Shown: positions 16,542-24,927, counted from the first letter of the stretch. The stretch: DNA of 64,000 nucleotides from Mesorhizobium sp. ES1-4 (GCF_020164745.1 NZ_JAIUGV010000009.1:248001-312000), one strand, 5' to 3'. Made by a program: numbers and translations. The notes: a model not told the origin generated them from the sequence alone.

Positions 16542-17285
16542 TCACGCCGCCTGCTCGATGGCGCCGGTTATCAGCCCGGTGACCTCCTCGGGCGAACTGG
16601 ACGCGATCGTCTTGTCCGCGACCTTGCTGCCGCGCCGCATGACGATGACGCGGTCGGCGACGTCGAAGACGTCGGGCATGCGATGGCTGATCAGCACGAC
16701 CGCGATGCCCTGGTCACGCAGATGGCGGATGAGGTTCAGCACTTCGGCGACCTGCCTGACCGAGATTGCCGCCGTCGGCTCGTCCATCAGCACGATCTTG
16801 GCCTGCGACAGCATGGTACGGGCGATCGCCACCGCCTGGCGCTGGCCGCCCGACATTTGCTTGACGAGGTCGCGCGGGCGGGTCTCGGATTTCAGCTCGG
16901 CGAAGATCTGGCCGGCGCGCCTGTACATGGCCGCATAGTCCAGGATGCGGAACGGGCCGACGCCACGGCGCAATTCGCGGCCGAGATAGACATTGGCCGC
17001 CGCCGTGAGATTGTTGCAGAGCGCCAGGTCCTGGTGAACGATCTCGATGCCGTGCTGGCGCGCCTCGACCGGCTTGTGCAGGATCAATTCCTTGTCGTCC
17101 ATCCGCATCGTGCCATGGCTCGGACGGAAATTGCCGGCGATCATCTTGACCAGCGTCGACTTGCCGGCGCCGTTATCGCCCATCAGCCCGACCACCTGTC
17201 CGGGCTCGATCGACAGCGACACGTCGTTGACCGCCTGGATGGCGCCGAAATGCTTCGAGATGTTGGTGAGTTCGAGAACCGCCAC
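16542..17285 (-). CDS. CUT2 sugar ABC importer ATPase, single-domain (FrcA-like)
   Basis: A 247-aa ATPase with one complete ABC module: Walker A GDNGAGKST, Q-loop EIVHQDLAL, signature MSGGQRQAVAIART, Walker B IVLMDEPTAAI and H-loop ISHRM. Most CUT2 ATPases have two fused modules; the single-module form is known from FrcA of Sinorhizobium meliloti. Start: GTG at 17285, with GGGGAGG about 10 bases upstream. A longer frame to 17381 would enter the operator region and is less likely. The gene reads away from the shared regulatory region at 17286-17735. Confidence 0.9.
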   Translation of the reverse strand: MAVLELTNISKHFGAIQAVNDVSLSIEPGQVVGLMGDNGAGKSTLVKMIAGNFRPSHGTMRMDDKELILHKPVEARQHGIEIVHQDLALCNNLTAAANVYLGRELRRGVGPFRILDYAAMYRRAGQIFAELKSETRPRDLVKQMSGGQRQAVAIARTMLSQAKIVLMDEPTAAISVRQVAEVLNLIRHLRDQGIAVVLISHRMPDVFDVADRVIVMRRGSKVADKTIASSSPEEVTGLITGAIEQAA

Positions 17286-17735
17286 CAGCCTTTTGCCTCC
17301 CCATGCCTTGCTGCGTGCCTGACGGGGCGCAGCTCTTGCGTCGCGCTCCCAGCTCCTCCCGGAAACAACGATGACGGGCATTTACGCAAATGCCCGTGCG
17401 GGCGTCAATTGTCGGACGAACAGGAAGGGGGTATTTGTCCGATGAATAGTGACGCGTGTTTTCGAAAAATCCGTTTTGTAGGACAAATAGCAATTGACGT
17501 TGGCGGCTCGCCGTTATTAGCTGATGGTCGGAGGAAGATTTGCCGGTCCCAAGCCGTTGTCGACGGCCGGACCGGTGGGAGATCATCGGTCGTGCCGGCG
17601 CGTGCCGGTCCGGTCGCATCTGAAAATGCCAATCGGCCTTGCCTGACGGCTCAAGCGTTCGACTTGCCGTCTGGCATCCAGGCTGGTTTGTGTGGCGGGC
17701 ACGCCGTGTCCGTCTGTTTCCAAGGGAGGACTGAC
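17286..17735. promoter_or_regulatory. Divergent promoter region of the sugar importer (450 bp, no gene)
   Basis: This gap separates the ATPase/permease genes (minus) from the binding-protein gene (plus). It contains three operator-like sites (listed separately). A possible promoter for the plus-strand gene is TTGACG (17494-17499) with TATTAG (17515-17520) at a rather short 15-bp spacing. The last 15 bases contain the Shine-Dalgarno AAGGGAGGA of the binding-protein gene. No open frame in the gap looks like a gene. Confidence 0.6.
17409..17486. promoter_or_regulatory. Three FadR/GntR-type operator sites
   Basis: Against the FCD-type GntR consensus TTGTCNGACAA, site 1 is TTGTCGGACGA (17409-17419, one mismatch), site 2 is TTGTCCGATGA (17435-17445, two mismatches) and site 3 is TTGTAGGACAA (17476-17486, two mismatches but a symmetrical TTGT/ACAA). 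A perfect copy occurs at 20726-20736. The regulator is most likely the GntR protein encoded at 18914, or its paralog at 21770. Confidence 0.6.
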
Positions 17736-18725
17736 ATGAGGAAAACAGTTTTGCTCGCCGCCGTCGCCGCCATGGCGTTGGGCGCCGGGCCAGCTTTGGC
17801 CAAGAAGCAGCTCGTCATCGTGGTGAAGGGCCTCGACAATCCGTTCTTCGAAGCAATCCACCAGGGTTGCGAGAAATGGAACAAGGAGAACGCCAGTTCG
17901 GAATATGAATGCTTCTACACAGGCCCCGCATCGACTTCCGACGAGGCCGGCGAGGCGCAGATCGTGCAGGATATGCTGAGCAAGGCCGACACGGTGGCGA
18001 TGGCGATCTCGCCGTCCAACGCGCCACTGATCGCGCAGACGCTCAAGACCGCCAATCCGACGATCCCGATCATGACCGTCGACGCCGATCTCGCCAAGGA
18101 AGACGCGGCACTGCGCAAGACCTATCTCGGCACCGACAACTATCTGATGGGCAAGAAGATCGGCGAGTATATCAAGAAGGCCAAGCCGAATGGCGGCACG
18201 ATCTGCACCATCGAGGGGAATCCCGCGGCGGACAATATCCTGCGCCGCGCGCAGGGCATGCGAGACGCGCTGACGGGCAAGGAAGGCCTCGCGGCGCTTG
18301 CCGGCGAAGGCGGCTGGACGGAAGTCGCCGGTTGCCCGGTGTTCACCAATGACGACGGCGCCAAGGGCGTGCAGGCGATGACCGATATCCTCGCCGCCAA
18401 TCCCAAGCTCGACGCGTTCGGCATCATGGGCGGCTGGCCGTTGTTCGGCGCGCCGCAGCCCTACCGTGACCTGATCGGCCCGCTGAAGGACCGGCTGGCA
18501 AAGAACGACTTCGTCATCGGCGCCGCCGACACGATCGGAGACGAGGTGGCGATCGCCAGGGATGGCCTTGTCACCGCGCTGGTCGGCCAGCGGCCGTTCG
18601 AAATGGGCTACAAGGCGCCGTCGGTGATGATCGATCTGGTCGAGGGCAAGAAAGTCGACGATCCGGTTTTCACCGGCCTCGACGAATGTACCAAGGACAC
18701 GGTCGACACCTGCATCCAGAAGTAG
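17736..18725 (+). CDS. CUT2 sugar ABC importer periplasmic binding protein
   Basis: A 329-aa receptor of the ribose-binding (peripla_BP_4) type. The signal peptide is residues 1-22 (cleavage after GPALA). Mature motifs are VKGLDNPFF near the start and IPIMTVDADL in the hinge region. It has several Cys residues (for example in YECFY, TICTIEGNP and VAGCPVF) and ends DECTKDTVDTCIQK, so disulfides are likely. Start: ATG at 17736 after AAGGGAGGA. It is encoded divergently from its ATPase and permease, an unusual arrangement, and is followed by a GC-rich hairpin and the GntR regulator. Confidence 0.92.
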   Translation: MRKTVLLAAVAAMALGAGPALAKKQLVIVVKGLDNPFFEAIHQGCEKWNKENASSEYECFYTGPASTSDEAGEAQIVQDMLSKADTVAMAISPSNAPLIAQTLKTANPTIPIMTVDADLAKEDAALRKTYLGTDNYLMGKKIGEYIKKAKPNGGTICTIEGNPAADNILRRAQGMRDALTGKEGLAALAGEGGWTEVAGCPVFTNDDGAKGVQAMTDILAANPKLDAFGIMGGWPLFGAPQPYRDLIGPLKDRLAKNDFVIGAADTIGDEVAIARDGLVTALVGQRPFEMGYKAPSVMIDLVEGKKVDDPVFTGLDECTKDTVDTCIQK

Positions 18726-18737
18726 GTTTTTCGATCC

Positions 18738-18761
18738 GGGGCGCTCGCCAGCGGGCGCCCC
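18738..18761 (+). terminator. GC-rich hairpin after the binding-protein gene
   Basis: GGGGCGC (18738-18744) pairs with GCGCCCC (18755-18761), and the loop can pair further (CGC with GCG). Outer bases GTAGG (18722-18726) and CCTAC (18762-18766) extend the structure. No T-run follows, so it could be a terminator or an mRNA-stabilising end. Confidence 0.5.
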
Positions 18762-18913
18762 CTACCTCGATGGATGATTGGGCGGACATTTCAGGGGCCA
18801 ACGGCTCCCGATTTGTCGTGCCCATGCTTCGGATTTTTCGGCAACCGAGTTGGCGAACCCGACAGTTCCGGAGTGTGCCCGGGACAAGATACGGCCGACG
18901 CATTGGAACGTGG

Positions 18914-19696
18914 ATGCCGGACGAGACGTCAAACAGGCGAGCCAACCGGGCCAGGGCGCAGGCCGGTCGCAGGCCGGCCGCGGCGCGCCGGGCCGACGCG
19001 GCGCATTTTGCCGGCGCCAGTGTCCATACCTCGCTGGCTGGCGAGATCGGCCTGCGGATCGTGCGCGGCGACTATCCGCCCGGCACCATCCTGCCCAACG
19101 AGGCCAAATGGGCCGAAACCTTCAATGTCAGCCGTTCGGCGGTGCGCGAGGCGATCAAGATGCTGATGGCCAAGAGCCTTCTGGCATCGCGTCCCAAGAT
19201 CGGCAGCTGGGTCGAGCCGAAGGAGCGCTGGAACCTGCTCGACCGCGACGTGCTGGCCTGGTACGCGACCGCACCGGATCGCGAGGCGTTCCTGCGCACC
19301 GTTCAGGAGTTCCGCCACATCATCGAACCGGAGGCGTCGGCCTTCGCGGCGATACGGCGAAGCGACGAGCAGATGGCCGAGATCAGCCTGGCTTGCCGCG
19401 AAATGGGCGAGGCGGCCAACCTGGCCGAGCGCATCCGCGCCGACACACGCTTCCATCTCGCTATCCTGCGCGCGTCGGGCAATGATCTCCTGGTGCCGCT
19501 CGGCGTACTGATCGAGTCGGCGCTCGACCATCTCTTCGCCTTCACCACGCGCCAGGTCGGCGATCAGCGGCGGGCGCAGAAACTGCACGAGGCGATCGAG
19601 AAAAGCATCCGCCTGCAGCGTCCCGCGGCGGCGCGCAACGCCGTGCACAAGCTGCTCGCCGACACCGATGAGGGGATCGGACGGGGTCGGCGGTAA
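18914..19696 (+). CDS. FadR/GntR-family transcriptional regulator (copy 1)
   Basis: A 260-aa repressor-type regulator. The winged helix-turn-helix spans about residues 38-105 (GEIGLRIVRGDYPPGTILP; FNVSRSAVREAIKMLMAK). A C-terminal FCD ligand-binding domain follows, with metal-binding His residues in TRFHLAIL and the late HKLL region. It is a close paralog of the protein encoded at 21770. Start: ATG at 18914, which gives an N-terminal basic tail similar in length to the paralog. It probably controls the adjacent sugar importer and the dehydrogenase/epimerase pair through TTGTCNGACAA sites. Confidence 0.92.
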   Translation: MPDETSNRRANRARAQAGRRPAAARRADAAHFAGASVHTSLAGEIGLRIVRGDYPPGTILPNEAKWAETFNVSRSAVREAIKMLMAKSLLASRPKIGSWVEPKERWNLLDRDVLAWYATAPDREAFLRTVQEFRHIIEPEASAFAAIRRSDEQMAEISLACREMGEAANLAERIRADTRFHLAILRASGNDLLVPLGVLIESALDHLFAFTTRQVGDQRRAQKLHEAIEKSIRLQRPAAARNAVHKLLADTDEGIGRGRR

Positions 19697-19713
19697 GCCA
19701 GCCGTCCGGGTCC

Positions 19714-20652
19714 TCAGATCGTCTGCTTCTTTCCGTCCTTCATCGGCATCAGGTCGACGCCGTTAATCTTGGCGATATGGGTCGCCAGCATAGGCACGAA
19801 CTGCTCGGCCGGACCGGTTGCGTGAGCGCCGGCGAAAGAGTTCTTGGTGGCGTTGCCGAGCGGGTTGGCGATGCCGGCCGCGCCCGCCATCGACTCCAGA
19901 TAGGTCAGGTCCTTGAAGGCATTGGCGATGGTGAATTTATGGGCATCACGGTCGCCTTCCAGCGTCCAGCGCATGAAGGTCTGGTAGAAGCCGCAATCCA
20001 TGCGGCCGTTGCGGATGACGCTATCGAAACGCGGCGGCGAGATGCCGACCTTCTCCGCCAGGGCCAGTGCTTCCGAGTAGATGGCGGCATAGCCCAGCGA
20101 GATGAAATTGTTGAGCAGCTTCATGCGGTGGCCATCGCCGGTATCGCCGATATGGACGATGCGACCGGCCCAGGTGTCGATCACCGGCTTGACCCTGGCG
20201 AAGACGGCGTCGGGCGCACCGACCATGGCGTCAAGCGTGCCCTCCCAGGCTTCCTTCGGCGTGCGGCTGAGCGGCGCGTCGACATAGTCGACGCCGAGCG
20301 CGTTGAGTTCGGCCGCGAGCGCCACCGTCGAGACCGGATCGGAGGTCGAGCAGTCGACGACGACCGAACCCCTCTTCAAGCCCTCCTTGAGGCCGCCGGG
20401 ACCGCGAATGATGGCCTCCACCTCGCGCGAGCCGGTGACGCAGATGAAGACGATGTCGGATGCTGCCGCCACGTCGCGGGAGGTCGGCGCCTCACGAGCC
20501 CCTCGGCCGAGCAGGTCTTCCGCCGGTTTGCGGTTCTTGCGGCCGAGGAAGGTGAGGGGGTAACCCTTGTCGACGATGTTCCTGGCTATGCCGTGCCCCA
20601 TCAGGCCAAGGCCGACAAAGCCGATCTTCTCGCTGCTGGCGGTCGTGTTCAT
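19714..20652 (-). CDS. NAD(P)-dependent beta-hydroxyacid dehydrogenase (3-hydroxyisobutyrate dehydrogenase family)
   Basis: A 312-aa cytoplasmic dehydrogenase. The N-terminal Rossmann motif is GFVGLGLMGHGIARN, and the catalytic Lys region is GHRMKLLNNFI. The substrate loop reads DAPLSRTPKEAWEGTL rather than the usual DAPVSGG...GTL, so the substrate may differ from hydroxyisobutyrate or tartronate semialdehyde. ATG at 20652 is preceded by AGGACAG. A 12-bp palindrome lies about 20 bp upstream. It is divergent from the epimerase and close to the GntR genes, which suggests a role in sugar-acid breakdown. Confidence 0.9.
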   Translation of the reverse strand: MNTTASSEKIGFVGLGLMGHGIARNIVDKGYPLTFLGRKNRKPAEDLLGRGAREAPTSRDVAAASDIVFICVTGSREVEAIIRGPGGLKEGLKRGSVVVDCSTSDPVSTVALAAELNALGVDYVDAPLSRTPKEAWEGTLDAMVGAPDAVFARVKPVIDTWAGRIVHIGDTGDGHRMKLLNNFISLGYAAIYSEALALAEKVGISPPRFDSVIRNGRMDCGFYQTFMRWTLEGDRDAHKFTIANAFKDLTYLESMAGAAGIANPLGNATKNSFAGAHATGPAEQFVPMLATHIAKINGVDLMPMKDGKKQTI

Positions 20653-20672
20653 GCTGTCTGTCCTGTTCCGCG

Positions 20673-20684
20673 ATTATCGATAAT
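20673..20684. promoter_or_regulatory. Palindromic operator candidate ATTATCGATAAT
   Basis: A perfect 12-bp palindrome, ATTATCGATAAT, 21-32 bp upstream of the dehydrogenase start codon in an otherwise GC-rich genome. The identical 12-mer recurs at 26207-26218 upstream of the second sugar importer. The binding protein is unknown. Confidence 0.5.
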
Positions 20685-20723
20685 GTCATCGCTGTTTTAG
20701 CCATAGACGGTTGCGGAAAGCAA

Positions 20724-20738
20724 TATTGTCTGACAATA
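20724..20738. promoter_or_regulatory. GntR (FCD-type) operator, perfect palindrome
   Basis: TATTGTCTGACAATA is a perfect 7-1-7 inverted repeat in the divergent gap between the dehydrogenase and epimerase genes. Its core TTGTCTGACAA is the exact TTGTCNGACAA consensus of FadR/GntR regulators. It is 35 bp upstream of the epimerase ATG, a position suited to repression. Confidence 0.68.
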
Positions 20739-20772
20739 CACGTCAATCCCAGGGCTTTTCGTGGAGACCAGA

Positions 20773-21669
20773 ATGACGAAGCGGATCATGTTCACCGGCG
20801 GCAGCGGCAAGGCTGGGCGCCACGTCGTGCAATATCTGGTGGAACAGGGTTGCCAGGTGCTCAACATCGACACCAGGCCGCTCGACAATCCCAAGGTGCG
20901 CACGCTAATCACCGACATCACCGACAGTGGCCAGGTGTTCAACGCATTGTCGAGCTATATGGGGCTGCACGAATTCGATCCGTCGCTGCGCCCGCAGCCG
21001 GTCGATGCGGTGGTGCATTTCGCCGCCATCCCGCGCATCATGATCACGCCCGACAACGAGGTGTTCCGCATCAATGCCATGGGCACCTACAACGTCATCG
21101 AGGCCGCGGTGAAGCTCGGCATCCGCAAGGTGATCATCGCTTCCAGCGAGACGACCTATGGCCTGGTGTTCGCCAACGAGCCGCGCAACCCCACCCATTT
21201 CCCGCTCGACGAGGAGTATGACGTCGATCCGATGGACAGCTACGCGCTGTCCAAGATCGTCAACGAGAAGACGGCGCGGGCCTTCGCGCAGCGCAATGGC
21301 ACCGACATCTACGCCTTGCGCATCGGCAACGTCATCGAGCCGCATGAGTATTCGCTGTTTCCGAAATGGTTCGCCGATCCGGGCTTTCGCAAACGTATAG
21401 CCTGGAGCTACATCGACGCGCGCGACCTTGGCCAGATCACGTTGCGCGCCATCGAGAAGGATGGGCTGGGCTACCAGGTGTTCAACGCCGCCAATGACGA
21501 CACCTCGTCCGATCTGCCGACCGCCGAACTCCTGAAACGGTTCTATCCCGGTGTGCCGGTCAAGGGCGAGCTCGGCGAATACGAGACGCTGCTGTCGAAC
21601 CGCAAGGCGCGTGACATGCTCGGTTTCCGGCCGGAGCATAGCTGGCGCAAATACGTCAAAACCGCCTGA
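20773..21669 (+). CDS. NAD-dependent epimerase/dehydratase (extended SDR)
   Basis: A 298-aa extended short-chain dehydrogenase. The Rossmann motif is FTGGSGKAG near the N-terminus. Catalytic residues are Ser/Thr in ASSETTYG and the YALSK (YxxxK) motif. Members include nucleotide-sugar epimerases and uronate dehydrogenases; the substrate cannot be told from sequence. Its position beside a beta-hydroxyacid dehydrogenase, a sugar importer and GntR regulators suggests oxidation or epimerisation of a free sugar or sugar acid rather than envelope biosynthesis. ATG at 20773 is chosen over GTG at 20761 because GGAG lies seven bases before it. Confidence 0.88.
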   Translation: MTKRIMFTGGSGKAGRHVVQYLVEQGCQVLNIDTRPLDNPKVRTLITDITDSGQVFNALSSYMGLHEFDPSLRPQPVDAVVHFAAIPRIMITPDNEVFRINAMGTYNVIEAAVKLGIRKVIIASSETTYGLVFANEPRNPTHFPLDEEYDVDPMDSYALSKIVNEKTARAFAQRNGTDIYALRIGNVIEPHEYSLFPKWFADPGFRKRIAWSYIDARDLGQITLRAIEKDGLGYQVFNAANDDTSSDLPTAELLKRFYPGVPVKGELGEYETLLSNRKARDMLGFRPEHSWRKYVKTA

Positions 21670-21769
21670 GCGTGGCCGAATCGCGGCTGGGTTGTGCATA
21701 GAAGCCGGCTTTGCGGCCCAACGCGCGCACCGCGCTTGACAGCTTCTCCAAACCGGCCTTTCTGGAACC

Positions 21770-22546
21770 ATGCGGGACGCGAAGCCGAGCAAGGAAAAGT
21801 CGCCCAAAAAGGCTGTAGCCGCCGAACGCCCGGCCGGTGTTCGCCGGCCAGACGCGGCGCGTATCCCGGGCTCCAGCGTGCATACGTCGCTGGCGGGCGA
21901 GATCGGCCTGCGGATCGTGCGCGGCGACTATCCGCCCGGCACCATCCTGCCCAATGAAGCCAAGTGGTCGGAGACCTTCAGCGTCAGCCGGTCGGCGGTG
22001 CGCGAGGCGATCAAGATGCTGATGGCCAAGAGCCTGTTGGCGTCGCGGCCCAAGATCGGCAGCTGGGTCGAACCGAAGGAACGCTGGAACCTGCTCGACC
22101 GCGACGTGCTGGCCTGGTACGCGACGTCGCCCGACCGCGAGGTGTTCTTGAGAACGGTGCAGGAATTCCGCCACATCATCGAGCCGGAAGCGACCGCCTT
22201 TGCCGCCATGCGGCGGACCGACGAGCAGATGGCCGAGATCAGCCAGGCCTGCCGGGAGATGGGCGAGGCGAAAAGCTTGCAGGAACGGACCCGCGCCGAT
22301 ACGCGCTTCCATCTCGCAATCCTGCGTGCCTCCGGCAACGACCTGCTGGTGCCGCTCGGCGTGTTGATCGAATCCGCCTTCGATCACCTTTTTGCCTATA
22401 CGACGCGGGAACTCGACGATTTGCAGCTCGCCCAGAAGATGCACGAGGCAATCGAAAAGAACATCCGCCTGCAGCGGCCGGATGCGGCGCGCAACGCCGT
22501 GCGCAAGCTGCTGGCCAATACCGACAACGTCATCCGTTCGCGATAG
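21770..22546 (+). CDS. FadR/GntR-family transcriptional regulator (copy 2)
   Basis: A 258-aa close paralog of the regulator at 18914. Almost the whole winged helix and FCD domain match (for example RPKIGSWVEPKERWNLLDRD in both). Differences concentrate in the N-terminal 35 residues and the last 20. The DNA encoding GEIGLRIVRGDYPPG and its flanks is nearly identical in both copies. The pair therefore arose by recent duplication or is kept similar by gene conversion. It follows the epimerase by 100 bp on the same strand and may autoregulate through the same operator type. Confidence 0.92.
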   Translation: MRDAKPSKEKSPKKAVAAERPAGVRRPDAARIPGSSVHTSLAGEIGLRIVRGDYPPGTILPNEAKWSETFSVSRSAVREAIKMLMAKSLLASRPKIGSWVEPKERWNLLDRDVLAWYATSPDREVFLRTVQEFRHIIEPEATAFAAMRRTDEQMAEISQACREMGEAKSLQERTRADTRFHLAILRASGNDLLVPLGVLIESAFDHLFAYTTRELDDLQLAQKMHEAIEKNIRLQRPDAARNAVRKLLANTDNVIRSR

Positions 22547-22706
22547 ATTTCCGCGACAAGGCCATTTGGGAGCAGGTGTTTCCGCCCCTCAGGCTGTCGA
22601 AGCAAATTGTGGCCGGCAACGCCAAAAAGTTCGAGAGCCGGTGTCGGATCGGCCGGGTGTCAGCCGTCCTTGGGGTATCGAACAGGAACCACAACGGAGT
22701 ATCGAC

Positions 22707-23147
22707 ATGCCCAGCACCGTACGTCTGCACCGCGTTCTGACCACCAGCCCGGAGAAGGTCTACCGCGCGTTCCTCGAGGCCGATGCGCTTGCCAAATGGC
22801 TGCCGCCGAACGGGTTCACTTGCACGGTTCATCACTTCGACGGCAAGGTCGGCGGCACGTTCAAGATGTCGTTCCGCAACTTCACGACGGGCGACAGCCA
22901 CTCGTTTGGTGGTGAATATGTCGAACTCGTCGCGGGCGAACTCCTGCGCTACACCGACAGGTTCGACGATCCCAATCTTTCCGGCGAAATCGAGGTGACC
23001 GTGACGTTGAAGAAAGTGTCCGTCGGCACCGAAGTGAACATCACCCAAGCCGGCATCCCGGACGTCATTCCCGCGGAAGCCTGTTATCTCGGCTGGCAGG
23101 AATCGCTGCGGAACCTGGCCAAGCTCGTCGAGCCCGATATCAAATAG
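22707..23147 (+). CDS. SRPBCC/AHA1-like protein
   Basis: A 146-aa protein of the activator-of-Hsp90-ATPase-1-like (SRPBCC) group: RVLTTSPEKVYRAFLEADALAKWLPP, then GEYVELVAGELLRYTDRF and a C-terminal GWQESLRNLAKLVE. The fold binds hydrophobic ligands in a cavity; no enzyme function can be assigned. Start: ATG at 22707 with GGAG seven bases upstream (GGAGTATCGAC). It appears to stand alone 160 bp after the second GntR gene. Confidence 0.85.
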   Translation: MPSTVRLHRVLTTSPEKVYRAFLEADALAKWLPPNGFTCTVHHFDGKVGGTFKMSFRNFTTGDSHSFGGEYVELVAGELLRYTDRFDDPNLSGEIEVTVTLKKVSVGTEVNITQAGIPDVIPAEACYLGWQESLRNLAKLVEPDIK

Positions 23148-23204
23148 CAGGGCGCCGCGCGCCACGGCCCGCAGCCCTTCGCCAGATCTTACGGGCGAGG
23201 AAGG

Positions 23205-23495
23205 CTAATCCTCTTTTGGACGCCCGAATGCGGCGCGCAGTTCGTCCTTGGCGTCCTCGAGGACTTTCTTGCGCGCCGCGGGCAGGTTCTTTCCGGCCCT
23301 GTTGATGTAGAAATTCAGCATCGACATGGCGGACTGGAACGGCTCGGCCTTGCGGCGATGGCTGTGTTCGGCCGATCGCTTGAGCGAGGTCGCGATCTTC
23401 CTGGCGTCGTCGGATTCGAAGATGTGCTCCTCGAGATCCAGCGCATCGCTGTGCTCGGTCACCTCTGCCGACCATTTCTGCTTGGTGGCGGTCAT
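23205..23495 (-). CDS. Small conserved protein, DUF3175 family
   Basis: A 96-aa soluble protein of unknown function. Features are KWSAEVTEHSDALDLEEHIF near the N-terminus and a C-terminal basic region with FQSAMSMLNFYINRAGKN. These match what is known of the DUF3175 family, whose members keep SLKRSAE and NFYINRAGKNL almost unchanged. No membrane segment or signal peptide. Start: ATG at 23495; a longer in-frame reading extends far upstream but overlaps the MFS gene on the other strand and is discarded. It is divergent from the MFS gene. Confidence 0.82.
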   Translation of the reverse strand: MTATKQKWSAEVTEHSDALDLEEHIFESDDARKIATSLKRSAEHSHRRKAEPFQSAMSMLNFYINRAGKNLPAARKKVLEDAKDELRAAFGRPKED

Positions 23496-23666
23496 GGCTG
23501 GACTCCTTTGCGGGGTTGCTGATCGGAAACTCCAGATATCGGCGTCGGTTCCGCCTCCGGTTCGGCCTGGAGCCACCGATTTGGTCTTTGTGGCGCTGCT
23601 GTACTCCGGGAATGCGTCGATAGTGGCCAAAACAGCAGCGGTCGAGACCGCCGACAGGAAACGCCC

Positions 23667-24896
23667 TTGACCCGTACTGACTTGAGCCGGTCCAACCCCG
23701 GCATCGACAGTTCCTACGCCTGGATGCGGCTGGCCATCTCGATGCTGCTGGCGACGATCGGTGCGGTCGGCATGTGGGCCGTCGTCGTGGTGCTGCCGGC
23801 GGTGCAGGCCGAGTTCGGCGTCGACCGTGCCGCAGCATCCATGCCCTACACAGCGACCATGGTGGGCTTTGCCGCCGGCAACGTACTGGTCGGCCGCGCC
23901 ATCGACCGAATGGGCTACTGGATTCCGGCGCTGTTCTCCTCGATCACGCTTTCCGCCGGTCTCATGCTCGCGTCCCTGTCGACCTCGATCCTGCAATTCA
24001 CCCTCGCCCAAGGCGTGCTGATCGGTCTGGGCACATCGGTGATCTTTGGACCGTTGATCGCCGATATCTCGCACTGGTTCAATCGCCGCCGCGGCGTCGC
24101 CGTCACGGCGGCGGCGGCCGGCAACTACCTTGCCGGAACGATCTGGCCAACCATCATGCCGACGCTGATCAAGGCGGAAGGCTGGCGCTTCACCTATGCC
24201 GCCATTGCCATATTCTGCCTGGTCACCATGGTGCCGCTGGTGTTGTTGCTGCGGCGCGGCGCTCCCGAAGCGGCGGCCGCCGGCTCGCCCGGGAGCCGAC
24301 CTGTGCAGCCGATTTCGCTGTCGCCGGCAATGATGCAGATGCTGCTGGTCGTCGCTGGACTGGGCTGCTGCGTGGCGATGTCGATGCCGCAAGTGCATAT
24401 CGTCGCCTATTGCATGGATCTTGGCTACGGTATGGCGCATGGCGCCGACATGCTGTCCATCATGATGGCCGCGGGCGTCGTCAGCCGGCTTGCCTCGGGC
24501 TTTGTCGCCGACCGCATCGGCGGCGTCAAAACCCTGCTGATCGGCTCGGTGCTGCAATGCCTGTCATTGCTGTTCTATATCCCGTTCGACGGGCTTGCCT
24601 CGCTCTATGTCGTGTCGCTGGTGTTCGGCCTGTCGCAAGGCGGCATCGTGCCTTGCTATGCGATCATCGTGCGCGAATACCTGCCGGCCAAGGAGGCCGG
24701 CCAGCGCATCGGCATCGTCATGATGGCGACGATCTTCGGCATGGCGATCGGCGGCTGGATGTCGGGCTGGATCTACGACCTGACGGGGTCATACGCCGCC
24801 GCGTTCCTGAACGGCATCGCCTGGAACCTGCTGAACATACTGGCGATCGGACTGTTCATGTGGAAGGCAAGGCACAAGGGCGTCGTGGCCGCCTGA
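23667..24896 (+). CDS. MFS transporter
   Basis: A 409-aa inner-membrane carrier with twelve predicted helices in two halves and a short central loop (about residues 195-215, rich in Ala/Gly/Pro/Ser). The RFTYAAIAIFCLVTMVPL helix ends the first half. The layout resembles monocarboxylate/oxalate-formate-type MFS proteins; the substrate is unknown. The best start is TTG at 23667, preceded by AGGAA at 7 bases. ATG at 23724 (residue 20) would keep all helices and is a fair alternative. It is followed by a small hairpin. Confidence 0.85.
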   Translation: MTRTDLSRSNPGIDSSYAWMRLAISMLLATIGAVGMWAVVVVLPAVQAEFGVDRAAASMPYTATMVGFAAGNVLVGRAIDRMGYWIPALFSSITLSAGLMLASLSTSILQFTLAQGVLIGLGTSVIFGPLIADISHWFNRRRGVAVTAAAAGNYLAGTIWPTIMPTLIKAEGWRFTYAAIAIFCLVTMVPLVLLLRRGAPEAAAAGSPGSRPVQPISLSPAMMQMLLVVAGLGCCVAMSMPQVHIVAYCMDLGYGMAHGADMLSIMMAAGVVSRLASGFVADRIGGVKTLLIGSVLQCLSLLFYIPFDGLASLYVVSLVFGLSQGGIVPCYAIIVREYLPAKEAGQRIGIVMMATIFGMAIGGWMSGWIYDLTGSYAAAFLNGIAWNLLNILAIGLFMWKARHKGVVAA

Positions 24897-24912
24897 GGCG
24901 AGAGCCAAGCAC

Positions 24913-24927
24913 AGCCACTCGGTGGCT
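24913..24927 (+). terminator. Small hairpin after the MFS gene
   Basis: AGCCAC (24913-24918), loop TCG, GTGGCT (24922-24927): a perfect 6-bp stem 17 bp after the MFS stop. It has no T-run, so evidence for termination is weak. Confidence 0.35.
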
